Below, piece after piece: positions 35,836-43,677 of a DNA stretch of 64,000 nt (the stretch's first letter is position 1; every line of letters starts with the position of its first letter). The translations under genes and the position numbers were made by a program. The DNA comes from CALLPQ01 sp038531745 (GTDB lineage: Bacteria > Pseudomonadota > Alphaproteobacteria > Caulobacterales > Parvularculaceae): NCBI GenBank assembly GCA_038531745.1, contig JBCBBJ010000002.1, positions 186,001 to 250,000 of the forward strand, given 5' to 3'. The notes beneath the pieces are model-generated. The model made no database searches and had not been told where the DNA came from. It was given only the letters and a program-made list of their open reading frames with translations.

Positions 35836-35977
35836 TACACCCCCGCTGCAGGCACAAATTATGCCTTACAAATTGTTAATGTGTGAGGTTTGGCCTAAGA
35901 AAACCGCTTGTGCAAGCAATTTTCCGGCAATTGATAGGGGTAAGGCTTGAGGCCAGCCCGCGAAAAACGCCGGACCG

Positions 35978-36139
35978 CTAGGCGAGGAGTTCTATGACAA
36001 CCATCCAAAGAAGGGCGCTGACCGCCGCCCAAATGATCCAGCAGACCACGAGCGGCAATCGTTCATCGTCAGCCGATTTTGCGGGCCGTGCGCCTTTCAC
36101 GTCAGCAATCGTGGCCGGATTTACCAGTTTTGAACGCAC
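35978..36139 (-). CDS. putative small single-pass membrane protein (53 residues)
   Basis: A minus-strand frame bounded by stops, with a GTG at 36139 and an AAGG about 11 nt upstream. It encodes a basic and polar N-terminal half (KLVNPATIADVKGARPAKSA) and a C-terminal membrane helix (LPLVVCWIIWAAVSALLWMV) ending at 35978. Codon use resembles that of neighbours. The overlapping plus-strand frame 35994-36176 has a better ribosome-binding site (GAGGAG) but a less protein-like product. It lies before the EPS genes on the same strand. I do not recognise a family. Confidence 0.4.
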   Translation of the reverse strand: MRSKLVNPATIADVKGARPAKSADDERLPLVVCWIIWAAVSALLWMVVIELLA

Positions 36140-36318
36140 AATCAGTTTTGCCTTTTGCCCTCAATATTCCTTCTAAATGTCTGGCGGGATCCTGAATGAA
36201 CGGTTAACCGCGCATCAGTTTTGCACCGTCCACCGCTGTCTTGCTTTTTACCCGGGCAAATTGGTGCAGTTTTTGAAGATTGCCGGGGCATCCAGACACT
36301 CGCTGAGCCCGTTGAGTT

Positions 36319-38619
36319 ATGAAACTTCTTGTCCTCACCACGCTATTTCCCAACGCGGCCATGCCGGCCCACGGTATTTTCGTGGAAAATCGGCTGCGGG
36401 CGCTTCGGGCAGAAACTGGCGCGGAGGTGCGGGTTATTGCGCCCGTGCCATGGTTCCCGGCGCGCAATGACAGTTTCGGGCATTGGGCCCGCTGGGCGCA
36501 GGTTGCGCCGCGCGAAATGCGCGACGGCGTCGAAATTATCCATCCCCGGTATTTTCTGCCCCCCAAGGTTGGGATGACCTATGCGGCAACAGCTCTGACC
36601 CGGTGTTTTGACCGGGCCGTGCGCCAGCAACAGGCTGCCGGCTTTGATCCCGATTTGATCGATGCCCATTATTACTATCCGGACGGTGTAGGGGCGGTGC
36701 GGGTTGCGCGCGCAATTGAAAAACCTGTGGTGGTAACTGCCCGCGGGACCGATATCAATTTGATCCCCAATTACGCACGCCAGCGCCGCATGATCCTTGA
36801 GGCGGCCCGTGCGGCCGATCACACAGTAACCGTTGCCGAAGCCTTGCGTCAGGAGATGATCCGTCTTGGGGCCGTCGGCGAAAAAATCACGACCCTGAGG
36901 AATGGCGTCGATCTAACAACATTTCGCGAAACCGATCCGGTCACGGCCCGGACAGCAATCAGGGCAAGTCACGGTTTGCCCGTTGACCTCAACACTCTGG
37001 GTGAAGATGGCTTTTTGCTCGCCAGCGTCGGTCACTTAATTGAGCGCAAAGGTCATGACCGTGTGATCAAGGCGCTAACCCAGTTGCCGACAGCACATCT
37101 TATTATCGCGGGCGACGGGCCAGCCAAGGGCTCTCTCATCGCCGAGGTTAAGCGACTTGGCGTCACCGACCGCGTACATTTTTTAGGCCGTATACCCCAT
37201 GATAGTCTTTCCCTCGTTTATGGGGCAGCCGATATCACGGTCCTTGCGTCTTCGCGCGAGGGCTGGCCGAATGTGCTGCTAGAATCAATGGCAAGCGGCA
37301 CGCCTTGCGTGGCAACACCCGTATGGGGATCGGGCGAAGTTATCCGCGCGCCGGAAGCCGGTGCGCTTAGCAAAGACCGCAGTCCCGAAGCCATCGCCGA
37401 GGCCATTCACACGGTTCGCCGCCGGAACGCGTCGGACCCCCAATTCGGGCGCAGCGCAACCCGCGCCTATGCTGCCCAACATGGCTGGGAGGAGATCGCA
37501 GACCGAACCGCACAGCTCTATGAAGATATTATCCGTATCCACCGTAACCAGCGATCCATGACCGCAAGACCGGCCCTCAAGAGCCCCGCCATTCTCAAAG
37601 CCCCCTATCGCCCGCATATGCTGGTCACCGTCGATACCGAAGAGGCCTTTGACTGGTCAAGTTTTACGGGAAAAGATCATTCCGTATGCCATCCAAAGAC
37701 GTTGGACAGGTTTCAGACCGTTTGCCGGCGCCACGCCATCACGCCGCTCTACTTCCTCACATGGCCCGTTATCACCAATAATCTTAGCGCCCAGTATTTC
37801 CGTCGCCTGGTGAGGGATGAGATGGCCGATCTTGGCTTACATCTTCATCAATGGGTGACACCGCCCCTTGATGAGTTCACAAGCCGGTATTATTCGTATC
37901 AGAACAATCTTCCTCAGGATTGTTTACGCCAAAAGCTCGCCATGTTGGCAACCCGTTTTCAGGATGTCTTCGGCTTCAATACCGATCTTCACCGCGCTGG
38001 TCGATATGGTATTGATCCGCAATCCTACCGCGTCCTGTCTGATCTCAATCTTCTTTATGATTTCAGCCCCAGTGCCGGATTTGATTTTTCGGCGGAGGGG
38101 GGACCGAATTTCAGCACCATGGGCAATCAACCATTCTCCATGACTGACGAAACCGCGCCAGCGCACCGGCCTGTTCACGTGACGCCGGTTTGCGGCGCCC
38201 ATGCCGTCAAATATACCCGCACCTTTAACACCCATAGCCATGCGCTTGGCTTTCATCAGACACCCCGCACGGAAAAATCAGCCCGCGGCGTTAGCCCCCT
38301 CTCACGCGCCGGACAGCCGACAATCCCCATGCGTCTTTCTCCAGAAGGCGCGAGCCTTGAGGATTTGCGCGCACTCACCCGCCATCTTGTGCGCGAGCGG
38401 GTCCCGATCCTGACATTTACCCTTCATTCAACAAGCTTAACGCCCGGCGCCACAGATTACACCGAGACCGACCGGGATGTTGATGCCTTTCTTGATCTGT
38501 GTACCCAGTATTTTGATCTATTTACCCAGCAATTTGACGGCGCGTTTATTGGCGCCGCTGACGTGCGTGCTCGTTTTGCGGATGGCACGCTCAATGGCGT
38601 TGAACAAGCGAGCGTTTAA
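36319..38619 (+). CDS. fusion of GT4 glycosyltransferase and polysaccharide deacetylase
   Basis: A 766-residue protein in one frame. Residues 1-400 form a GT-B family 4 glycosyltransferase: LTTLFPNAAMPAHGIFVENR at the N-terminus, then VTARGTDINLIPNYARQR, GHLIERKGHDRVIKAL and SSREGWPNVLLESMASGTPC with the E-x7-E motif. From about 420 a second enzyme begins with LVTVDTEEAFDW, LGLHLHQWVTPP, HRAGRYGIDPQSY and late FTLHSTSL, resembling the WalW-type polysaccharide deacetylases. An internal ATG (37558, residue 414) has no ribosome-binding site, so the two appear to be made as one polypeptide. It likely builds and modifies the EPS made by the facing cluster. Confidence 0.85.
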   Translation: MKLLVLTTLFPNAAMPAHGIFVENRLRALRAETGAEVRVIAPVPWFPARNDSFGHWARWAQVAPREMRDGVEIIHPRYFLPPKVGMTYAATALTRCFDRAVRQQQAAGFDPDLIDAHYYYPDGVGAVRVARAIEKPVVVTARGTDINLIPNYARQRRMILEAARAADHTVTVAEALRQEMIRLGAVGEKITTLRNGVDLTTFRETDPVTARTAIRASHGLPVDLNTLGEDGFLLASVGHLIERKGHDRVIKALTQLPTAHLIIAGDGPAKGSLIAEVKRLGVTDRVHFLGRIPHDSLSLVYGAADITVLASSREGWPNVLLESMASGTPCVATPVWGSGEVIRAPEAGALSKDRSPEAIAEAIHTVRRRNASDPQFGRSATRAYAAQHGWEEIADRTAQLYEDIIRIHRNQRSMTARPALKSPAILKAPYRPHMLVTVDTEEAFDWSSFTGKDHSVCHPKTLDRFQTVCRRHAITPLYFLTWPVITNNLSAQYFRRLVRDEMADLGLHLHQWVTPPLDEFTSRYYSYQNNLPQDCLRQKLAMLATRFQDVFGFNTDLHRAGRYGIDPQSYRVLSDLNLLYDFSPSAGFDFSAEGGPNFSTMGNQPFSMTDETAPAHRPVHVTPVCGAHAVKYTRTFNTHSHALGFHQTPRTEKSARGVSPLSRAGQPTIPMRLSPEGASLEDLRALTRHLVRERVPILTFTLHSTSLTPGATDYTETDRDVDAFLDLCTQYFDLFTQQFDGAFIGAADVRARFADGTLNGVEQASV

Positions 38620-38680
38620 CCCCCCATTAAGCATACTCTGTCACGTTTTGGCACAGCGATAAGCTACGCCAGGGTTTGTT

Positions 38681-39079
38681 ATGGGCGCGCCTGATTACTT
38701 TCGAATTGTATTTTCGTTTATTGCCGTCATCGGTTTGATAGGCGCGTTTGCCATTCTGGCGCCGCGTCTGGGGGCTCGCTTGCGGGTGCTGTCTCGCCAG
38801 GTGAGTATTCGCCGCCCTGCAAGCCGCCTTGCGCTCATTGAAACCCTATCGATTGATCCAAAGCGGCGCATCGCAATTATTCAGTGTGATGATCAAGAGC
38901 ATCTGATCCTGATCGGTGCCACCAGTGAAACACTGATCGCAAGCCCGGTGAAACATCCAACTTCGCCGACCAAAAGTGATGCGTCCGATGATAACGATGA
39001 TGACCTATTGCGTCCTTGCGATGACAATCCTGCACCGCACGCGACGTTTGCCCCCCTTCTTTCAAAGTCGGCGGCGTAG
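38681..39079 (+). CDS. fliO: flagellar biosynthesis protein FliO
   Basis: A 132-residue protein with one N-terminal membrane helix (residues 8-29). A short cytosolic domain with LALIETLSIDPKRRIAIIQC and EHLILIGATSETLIA follows, the FliO pattern, and then an acidic, Asp-rich tail. FliO assists assembly of the FliP pore of the flagellar type III export gate. AGGG lies 6 nt before the start and fliP follows after 5 bp. Confidence 0.85.
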   Translation: MGAPDYFRIVFSFIAVIGLIGAFAILAPRLGARLRVLSRQVSIRRPASRLALIETLSIDPKRRIAIIQCDDQEHLILIGATSETLIASPVKHPTSPTKSDASDDNDDDLLRPCDDNPAPHATFAPLLSKSAA

Positions 39080-39084
39080 TTCCT

Positions 39085-39855
39085 ATGCGTTCTCTACGTT
39101 TTTTCTCGCTTCTAGCCCTTGGCATTGGTGCAGCGATAACCCTTGGGATTGAGCCTGTCACCGCACAGTCGATATCGGTCTCCCTCGATTCGGCACAAGA
39201 CGGTACCGAAACAGGCGAAACCGGCTTTGCTTCACGCATTGTACAACTGGTTCTTTTGTTGACGGTACTATCGCTAGCGCCGTCCATTTTGATCATGATG
39301 ACGAGCTTTATCCGGATTGTTGTTGTCCTGTCGCTGTTGCGTACTGCCCTTGGCGTTCAGCAAAGCCCGCCCAACCCGGTGATCATTTCCCTTGCCTTGT
39401 TCTTAACCGCCTTTGTAATGGCGCCAACACTGTCTGTTGCGTATACGGATGGTGTTGCGCCGTTTATGAATGAGGAACTGACCCTTGAGGAGGCGTTCCC
39501 CAAGGCCACGGCGCCGTTAAAGACATTCATGCTCACCCAGACGCGCGAAAATGATCTTGCGCTCTTTTTTGACCTTGCCGAGGTAGAACCAGAAACGCCT
39601 GAGGCAACGCCTTTGCATATTCTGACCCCCGCCTTTGTCATCTCCGAATTGCGGCGTGCTTTTGAAATCGGCTTTTTGATTTTTATTCCGTTCCTTGTGA
39701 TCGATATGGTGATCTCCTCCATTTTGATGGCTATGGGGATGCTGATGCTCCCCCCCATTGTGATCTCCTTACCATTCAAACTGATTTTCTTTGTACTGAT
39801 TGATGGCTGGCATATGGTGGCGGGCTCCCTTGTGGAGAGCTTTGTGGCGCGGTAA
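39085..39855 (+). CDS. fliP: flagellar type III export pore protein FliP
   Basis: A 256-residue membrane protein with a cleavable signal sequence (to about residue 28, VTAQS) and the FliP signatures SFIRIVVVLSLLRTALGVQQ, PPNPVIISLALFLTAFVM and VISELRRAFEIGFLIFIPFL. FliP forms the core of the flagellar export gate with FliQ and FliR. No other flagellar genes are in the window, so fliOP is isolated from fliQR and flhBA here. Confidence 0.95.
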   Translation: MRSLRFFSLLALGIGAAITLGIEPVTAQSISVSLDSAQDGTETGETGFASRIVQLVLLLTVLSLAPSILIMMTSFIRIVVVLSLLRTALGVQQSPPNPVIISLALFLTAFVMAPTLSVAYTDGVAPFMNEELTLEEAFPKATAPLKTFMLTQTRENDLALFFDLAEVEPETPEATPLHILTPAFVISELRRAFEIGFLIFIPFLVIDMVISSILMAMGMLMLPPIVISLPFKLIFFVLIDGWHMVAGSLVESFVAR

Positions 39856-39864
39856 AATGCACCC

Positions 39865-40242
39865 ATGTTGCTCAATCAGATCACACTGAAAGTCACCAAC
39901 CTGAAACGATCTATCGCCTTTTATGAGACGCTTGGCCTGCGCCTGATCGTCAATAGCGGTAATCCTTATGCGCGGCTGGAATGCCCGGGCGGGGGCACCA
40001 CCCTATCCTTAAGCGAAGTGGCGACCGTAAACCCGGGCGAAACCGGGCTCTATTTTGAGGTGGAAAATGTTGATACCGCCGTCACACGCCTGCGCCAGCG
40101 CGGCGTAAAGATTACCGATCAGCCAACAATGCAAAGCTGGAAGTGGGAGGAATGCTGGCTCGATGATCCCGATGGGCACAAGCTTTGCCTATACCATGCG
40201 GGGGTAAATCGACGGTTCCCCCCTTGGCGGGTCAGTGAATAG
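39865..40242 (+). CDS. VOC-family (glyoxalase/dioxygenase superfamily) protein
   Basis: A 125-residue protein with paired beta-alpha-beta-beta-beta modules. The first begins ITLKVTNLKRSIAFYETLGL and the second GLYFEVENVDTAVTRLRQRG, ending CWLDDPDGHKLCLYHAG, where the metal-ligand pattern is typical of VOC proteins. The substrate is unknown. It lies 9 bp after fliP and may be cotranscribed, although no functional link is evident. Confidence 0.85.
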   Translation: MLLNQITLKVTNLKRSIAFYETLGLRLIVNSGNPYARLECPGGGTTLSLSEVATVNPGETGLYFEVENVDTAVTRLRQRGVKITDQPTMQSWKWEECWLDDPDGHKLCLYHAGVNRRFPPWRVSE

Positions 40243-40263
40243 ACTAAGGCGCGTTGCAACGCC

Positions 40264-40848
40264 CTAATTATAGCTACGGGTGTAGCGCGACGGATCATCC
40301 TGATACAGAATATGACTTACCACGCGGCGCACACCTGACGTTGAGGTGGCAAGATTGAGGACGCGGCCCAGTTCCACTTCATCGCGGGCAACCCCCAACA
40401 AATAGATTACGCCATTGGAGACCGCGACTTTATAATTGCGGCTCGTTACACCGCGGTCGGTCAGGAGTTTTGTTTTCAGCGCCCGATCAATACGCGAATC
40501 TTCGAGGCCTTGGCCGATGGATGTTCGTTCGGCCAGGACAGTTTCATCGATGACTTGCACAACATTGGATGCCTTGAAGGCATTTTCCACCAACCGCGAC
40601 TGCCCATCCGGTGAGCGCATGGTGCCGGTCAGCATGACCCGCCCTTCAAAGACGGTGATATCCACATCGCCATAATCGTGCTGGCGATCAAAAAGCAGGA
40701 CGCGTTTTAAGGTGCTGTTTGCCCCCACATCGTCGATATTCGCGCCCGCCGATCGGCTGGAGCCGCAAGCGGCAAGCGCAGCAATGCCGATCAAGAAGCA
40801 AAGACCGGTGACCGCGCGGTGCAAAGACGGATGTAAACGAGCACTCAT
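40264..40848 (-). CDS. BON-domain lipoprotein
   Basis: A 194-residue lipoprotein with lipobox ALAAC near residue 28. Two BON domains follow: one around GDVDITVFEGRVMLTGTMRS, the other around IDRALKTKLLTDRGVTSRNY to NGVIYLLGVARDEVEL. BON proteins associate with phospholipid and the outer membrane and help maintain envelope integrity. AAAGG lies 6 nt before the start. It matches the general DolP/OsmY pattern but no specific orthologue is claimed. Confidence 0.82.
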   Translation of the reverse strand: MSARLHPSLHRAVTGLCFLIGIAALAACGSSRSAGANIDDVGANSTLKRVLLFDRQHDYGDVDITVFEGRVMLTGTMRSPDGQSRLVENAFKASNVVQVIDETVLAERTSIGQGLEDSRIDRALKTKLLTDRGVTSRNYKVAVSNGVIYLLGVARDEVELGRVLNLATSTSGVRRVVSHILYQDDPSRYTRSYN

Positions 40849-40955
40849 GGGGGGCCTTTCACAAGGGGCAAAGCGACAAGCAATGCCTGATATATGCCCC
40901 GCTTCGCGCAGATCGCCAAGCCATCACACGGCAAATCGCCCGGCCATTAGAGCCC

Positions 40956-41083
40956 AACCGAAAAATCCATTTTCGTCGTCTGCAAATGCGTTTTTCTGCG
41001 CTTCCAGTGCTCACGTACCAATGTACGCTGCGCGCCGGTTCTCAAAAAACACGTTTTCGACAGACGAAACCGATTTTCCGGTT
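40956..41083. repeat. 128-bp element with long imperfect terminal inverted repeats
   Basis: The arm at 40956-40982 (AACCGAAAAATC..., 27 bp) is complementary, with a few mismatches and a short gap, to 41061-41083 (...GATTTTCCGGTT). The 78-bp centre contains a further GTAC-centred palindrome. It occupies the gap between the BON gene and tetR and has no ORF. It could be a miniature repeat element or a large structured 3' region. Confidence 0.5.
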
Positions 41084-41089
41084 AGACCC

Positions 41090-41701
41090 TTAGAGACGCC
41101 GCAAGGTGGCCTCGATCCTCGCGAGCAAATCATCGCGGTGGATGCCTTCTTCCCCGCGGGCAATGGCAAATCCGGCCCCGTTCACCGCCCCCTGGATCAT
41201 GATCACAAGCGCCTTGGTGGGCGGCGTGCGGATGGCCCCGTGCTCATAAAGATTGTTCAGGCCGGTCTCTATCGTGTGAAACGCCATGGCCGAATCAACC
41301 CGCCGCCACTCATATTCGCCAATCACCGCCGCCCCATCCATCATCACGATCCGGCGATAGTCAGGGCGCTCAGCAAACTCAAAATAGACCCGGCACCCAG
41401 TAATAAAACCCGCATAGGGATTGTCTTTGCCAAAGGAGCGATTGCTGTGGCTGGCGGCGCGGTTTGCCTCCTCATTCATTTCTTTTTCAAGGGACAGCCA
41501 GACCTCCCGAAAAAGATCAGCCTTATCGCGGAAATGATGAAACAACGCCCCCTTTGTGACGCCCGCTGTGGTGACAATCGTATCAATGCTGGTTTTTGAA
41601 AATCCATCTTCGGTGAAGGCCGTGCGCGCCGCCTGCAACAGGGCGGCCCGTGTCGCCAGGGCACGCTGTTGTTGAGGCTGCGACTGCGCTTTTGATGACA
41701 T
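41090..41701 (-). CDS. TetR/AcrR-family transcriptional regulator
   Basis: A 203-residue repressor-type protein. The N-terminal helix-turn-helix is recognisable: RAALLQAARTAFTEDGFSKT, then IDTIVTTAGVTKGALFHHFR and DKADLFREVW. The C-terminal ligand domain is helical. The ATG at 41701 is chosen because the longer frame to 41737 runs into the operator palindromes. It faces a stretch without a protein gene, and the two palindromes at 41735-41774 suggest autoregulation and control of the divergent transcript. Confidence 0.88.
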   Translation of the reverse strand: MSSKAQSQPQQQRALATRAALLQAARTAFTEDGFSKTSIDTIVTTAGVTKGALFHHFRDKADLFREVWLSLEKEMNEEANRAASHSNRSFGKDNPYAGFITGCRVYFEFAERPDYRRIVMMDGAAVIGEYEWRRVDSAMAFHTIETGLNNLYEHGAIRTPPTKALVIMIQGAVNGAGFAIARGEEGIHRDDLLARIEATLRRL

Positions 41702-41727
41702 AATAAACGATATTTCCGAAAAGGCCG

Positions 41728-41774
41728 TTGACAGCATACTGGCGGTATGTAATTGTCACCATACCGTTGGTATG
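41728..41774. promoter_or_regulatory. two palindromic TetR operators with a plus-strand -35 box
   Basis: CATACTGGCGGTATG (41735-41749) and CATACCGTTGGTATG (41760-41774) share the form CATACyGkyGGTATG and are spaced 25 bp centre to centre. A perfect TTGACA (41728-41733) lies on the plus strand, and the first operator falls between it and a weak -10 (TAATTG at 41750, 16-bp spacer). Binding would block plus-strand transcription and lies directly before the tetR start on the other strand. Confidence 0.6.
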
Positions 41775-42179
41775 GAAGTTATGCTTATCATTTGAGGGCT
41801 GCGCGTCAACCGGGGTGGGAGGACGCAACAGTCAAGGCACCAAGTCGATCAAAACGATGCATGGAGAGCGGCCGCAAGGCTGGTGAAATGGGGGATCGCT
41901 GAGATGTTTGGAACTTAGCGCTCGCAAGCCTTTCTTCTTTGCCACGACGGTTTTTGAAGCCTTCTGGCCACCAATTCCGGGGGGACCCTTTTTTGGGAGG
42001 GTGGTGGCCGGAAGGGACTTCGAAAACGCCTAAGTCAAAGTTGCGACGGTAAAATGCCGGGGTATCAACAAATCCCGGGCATTTTGGGGGAGAAGGCAAA
42101 ATCAGCGCGATTGGGCGCCGTGGGGGCACCAGAACGGAATGGGGAGAGTAACGGCGGTCCACGCGGATCGCCGTTTTTT
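41762..42179 (+). ncRNA. candidate non-coding transcript between tetR and yraN
   Basis: This 420-bp plus-strand stretch has no ORF longer than about 13 codons from a usable start, yet it begins at an operator-flanked TTGACA box and ends in a strong terminator. It contains two further structures: a 13-bp, one-mismatch inverted repeat (41961-41973 with 42002-42014, extendable to about 18 bp) and a hairpin at 42051-42085 (AAAATGCC with GGCATTTT). It lacks the conserved strings of RNase P, tmRNA, SRP or 6S RNA that I would expect. It may be an sRNA or the decayed remains of a regulated gene. Confidence 0.35.
42150..42179 (+). terminator. strong rho-independent terminator
   Basis: AACGGCGGTCC (42150-42160) pairs with GGATCGCCGTT (42165-42175) around ACGC and runs straight into six T (42174-42179). 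It terminates a plus-strand transcript, although no plus-strand protein gene precedes it. Confidence 0.85.
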
Positions 42180-42210
42180 GTTGTTCAATTATTGCCAGCG
42201 AGCCCCGGCG

Positions 42211-42588
42211 CTAATCCCAAGGGCGCCAGGCGTCGGGCAGATGGTGGGGGCGCCAGCCGATCATAGCGATGATATCAAAGCGCAAGCCCGCATTTTCGAA
42301 GCTGCCATGGCGAGCCATATAAAAATCCATAGCGCGTTCAATGCGCTGGCGCGTGCGCGGCGTGACCGCATTGATGGCGTCGTCACGATTGGTGCGGCGA
42401 GCCTTGACCTCCACACCAATCAGGATGCCGCCTTTCCAGGCGATGATGTCAACTTCCCCCGCCGGGCACCGCCAGCGCCGGGTAAGAATGCGATACCCTT
42501 TTGCCCGCAGATACAATGCGGCAAGCATCTCCGCATAGTGGCCCCAGCGCTGGGCACGCACGCGTTTGGGCCGCGGTGCGCCGGTCAC
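42211..42588 (-). CDS. yraN: YraN family protein (UPF0102)
   Basis: A 125-residue protein with the endonuclease-like fold signatures of YraN: GHYAEMLAALYLRAKGYRIL, CPAGEVDIIAWKGGILIGVE and VKARR. The D-x(n)-E-x-K arrangement resembles a restriction-type nuclease core. The function is unknown; the gene is conserved next to rsmI and lpoA. Its ATG overlaps the rsmI stop (ATGA). Confidence 0.9.
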   Translation of the reverse strand: MTGAPRPKRVRAQRWGHYAEMLAALYLRAKGYRILTRRWRCPAGEVDIIAWKGGILIGVEVKARRTNRDDAINAVTPRTRQRIERAMDFYMARHGSFENAGLRFDIIAMIGWRPHHLPDAWRPWD

Positions 42589-43442
42589 TGATCGGGCTCG
42601 CTTTCGTCTGTCATCTGTGAACGGAGCATTAATGCGCGTTGGTAGGCGCGTTGACGCGGGATATCAAATTGCGCCGCGGCGCGTTTCGCCGCTTCCTTGA
42701 CCGGATGATCTGCCAGCGCAGCCAATAGAAAGGCGTCAATCGCCTTAGCCGAGGGGGCAGTCACGGTCGCTGGGCCCAACAGAATAACGAGCTCCCCCTT
42801 CACTGGTTGGGCCTCTAGCCGGTCGGCGAGGCTAGCCGCATCACCCGACATCATCTCCTCAAATCGTTTTGTTAGCTCGCGTGCCACAACCGCCTCGCGC
42901 GGGCCCAAGGCCTGGATCATATCGCGCAGACTGGCCGCCACACGCGGCGCGGTTTCATAAAAAACCAACGTACCCGGAACAGAACCAAGCGCTGCCAGAG
43001 CCTTTTGCCGGGCGCTTGTCTTTGGGGGTAAAAACCCGGCAAAGAAAAACTGATCAGACGGTAAACCTGCCGCCGACAGGCCCGTCACCGCCGCACAAGC
43101 CCCCGGCACCGGCACAACAGTATGCCCCGCCTCGCGCGCGGCGCGCACCAGCTTAAAGCCCGGATCGGCGACTAAGGGCGTGCCGGCGTCACTGACGAGC
43201 GCAATCATCTGACCCGCCGCCAACCGGTCCAGAATAGCGGGGCGCATCTGCGCCCCGTTGTGATCGTGATAGGGCTCGCGCGGGGTTGTGATTTCATAAG
43301 CCGTGCACAGGCGCGCAGTATGGCGGGTATCCTCGCAATAAATAATGTCCGCCGCCTTCAGGGTTTCCACCGCCCGAAAGGTCATATCGCCCAAATTGCC
43401 GATCGGGGTAGCGACAACAAAGAGACTGGGGACTTTATCCAT
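42585..43442 (-). CDS. rsmI: 16S rRNA (cytidine-1402-2'-O)-methyltransferase
   Basis: A 285-residue tetrapyrrole-methylase-fold enzyme. ATPIGNLGDMTFRAVETLKA at 11-30 and YCEDTRHTARL are diagnostic, followed by ALVSDAGTPLVADPG and the substrate region PSDQFFFAGFLP. It methylates the ribose of C1402 in the ribosomal P site using S-adenosylmethionine. It is translationally coupled to yraN and divergent from the LpoA-like gene; the 235 bp between them (43443-43677) shows only a short palindrome, CCATGATCATGG. Confidence 0.95.
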   Translation of the reverse strand: MDKVPSLFVVATPIGNLGDMTFRAVETLKAADIIYCEDTRHTARLCTAYEITTPREPYHDHNGAQMRPAILDRLAAGQMIALVSDAGTPLVADPGFKLVRAAREAGHTVVPVPGACAAVTGLSAAGLPSDQFFFAGFLPPKTSARQKALAALGSVPGTLVFYETAPRVAASLRDMIQALGPREAVVARELTKRFEEMMSGDAASLADRLEAQPVKGELVILLGPATVTAPSAKAIDAFLLAALADHPVKEAAKRAAAQFDIPRQRAYQRALMLRSQMTDESEPDQ

Positions 43443-43677
43443 GTATTTGGCGTGTCATAGGCACAGAACAAAGACAAGGCCGCAGGCAGCTGACTGCGCG
43501 CATGCAAATCGCGGTCAACCATGATCATGGATGCGGTTTACGACCTTACCCAATTGCCACTATTCTGAAATCCCAAGATTGCCGTATTCGGCAAGCATTT
43601 ACGTCTGGCACATGCCCTTGAGCATCTACGTGCCCGGACAGCGCGGGGCCCACTGGCCGCGCCATCAGGAGAGTTTT

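Noticed and set aside
35994..36176. Plus-strand 60-codon ORF with GAGGAG site
   Set aside because: The product is Ser/Thr/Phe-rich with no domain, and the opposite frame looks more like a protein. Not fully excluded.
40712..41599. Plus-strand 295-codon ORF
   Set aside because: It is antisense to the BON and tetR genes and crosses the inverted-repeat element.
41806..42162. Minus-strand 118-codon ORF
   Set aside because: Composition is Pro/Arg/Ser-rich, there is no ribosome-binding site, and it crosses two hairpins.
41762..42179. RNase P, tmRNA, SRP or 6S RNA gene
   Set aside because: Considered because rnpB neighbours rsmI in some proteobacteria, but the universally conserved RNase P strings (such as GAGGAAAGUCC) and tmRNA tag codons are not there on either strand.
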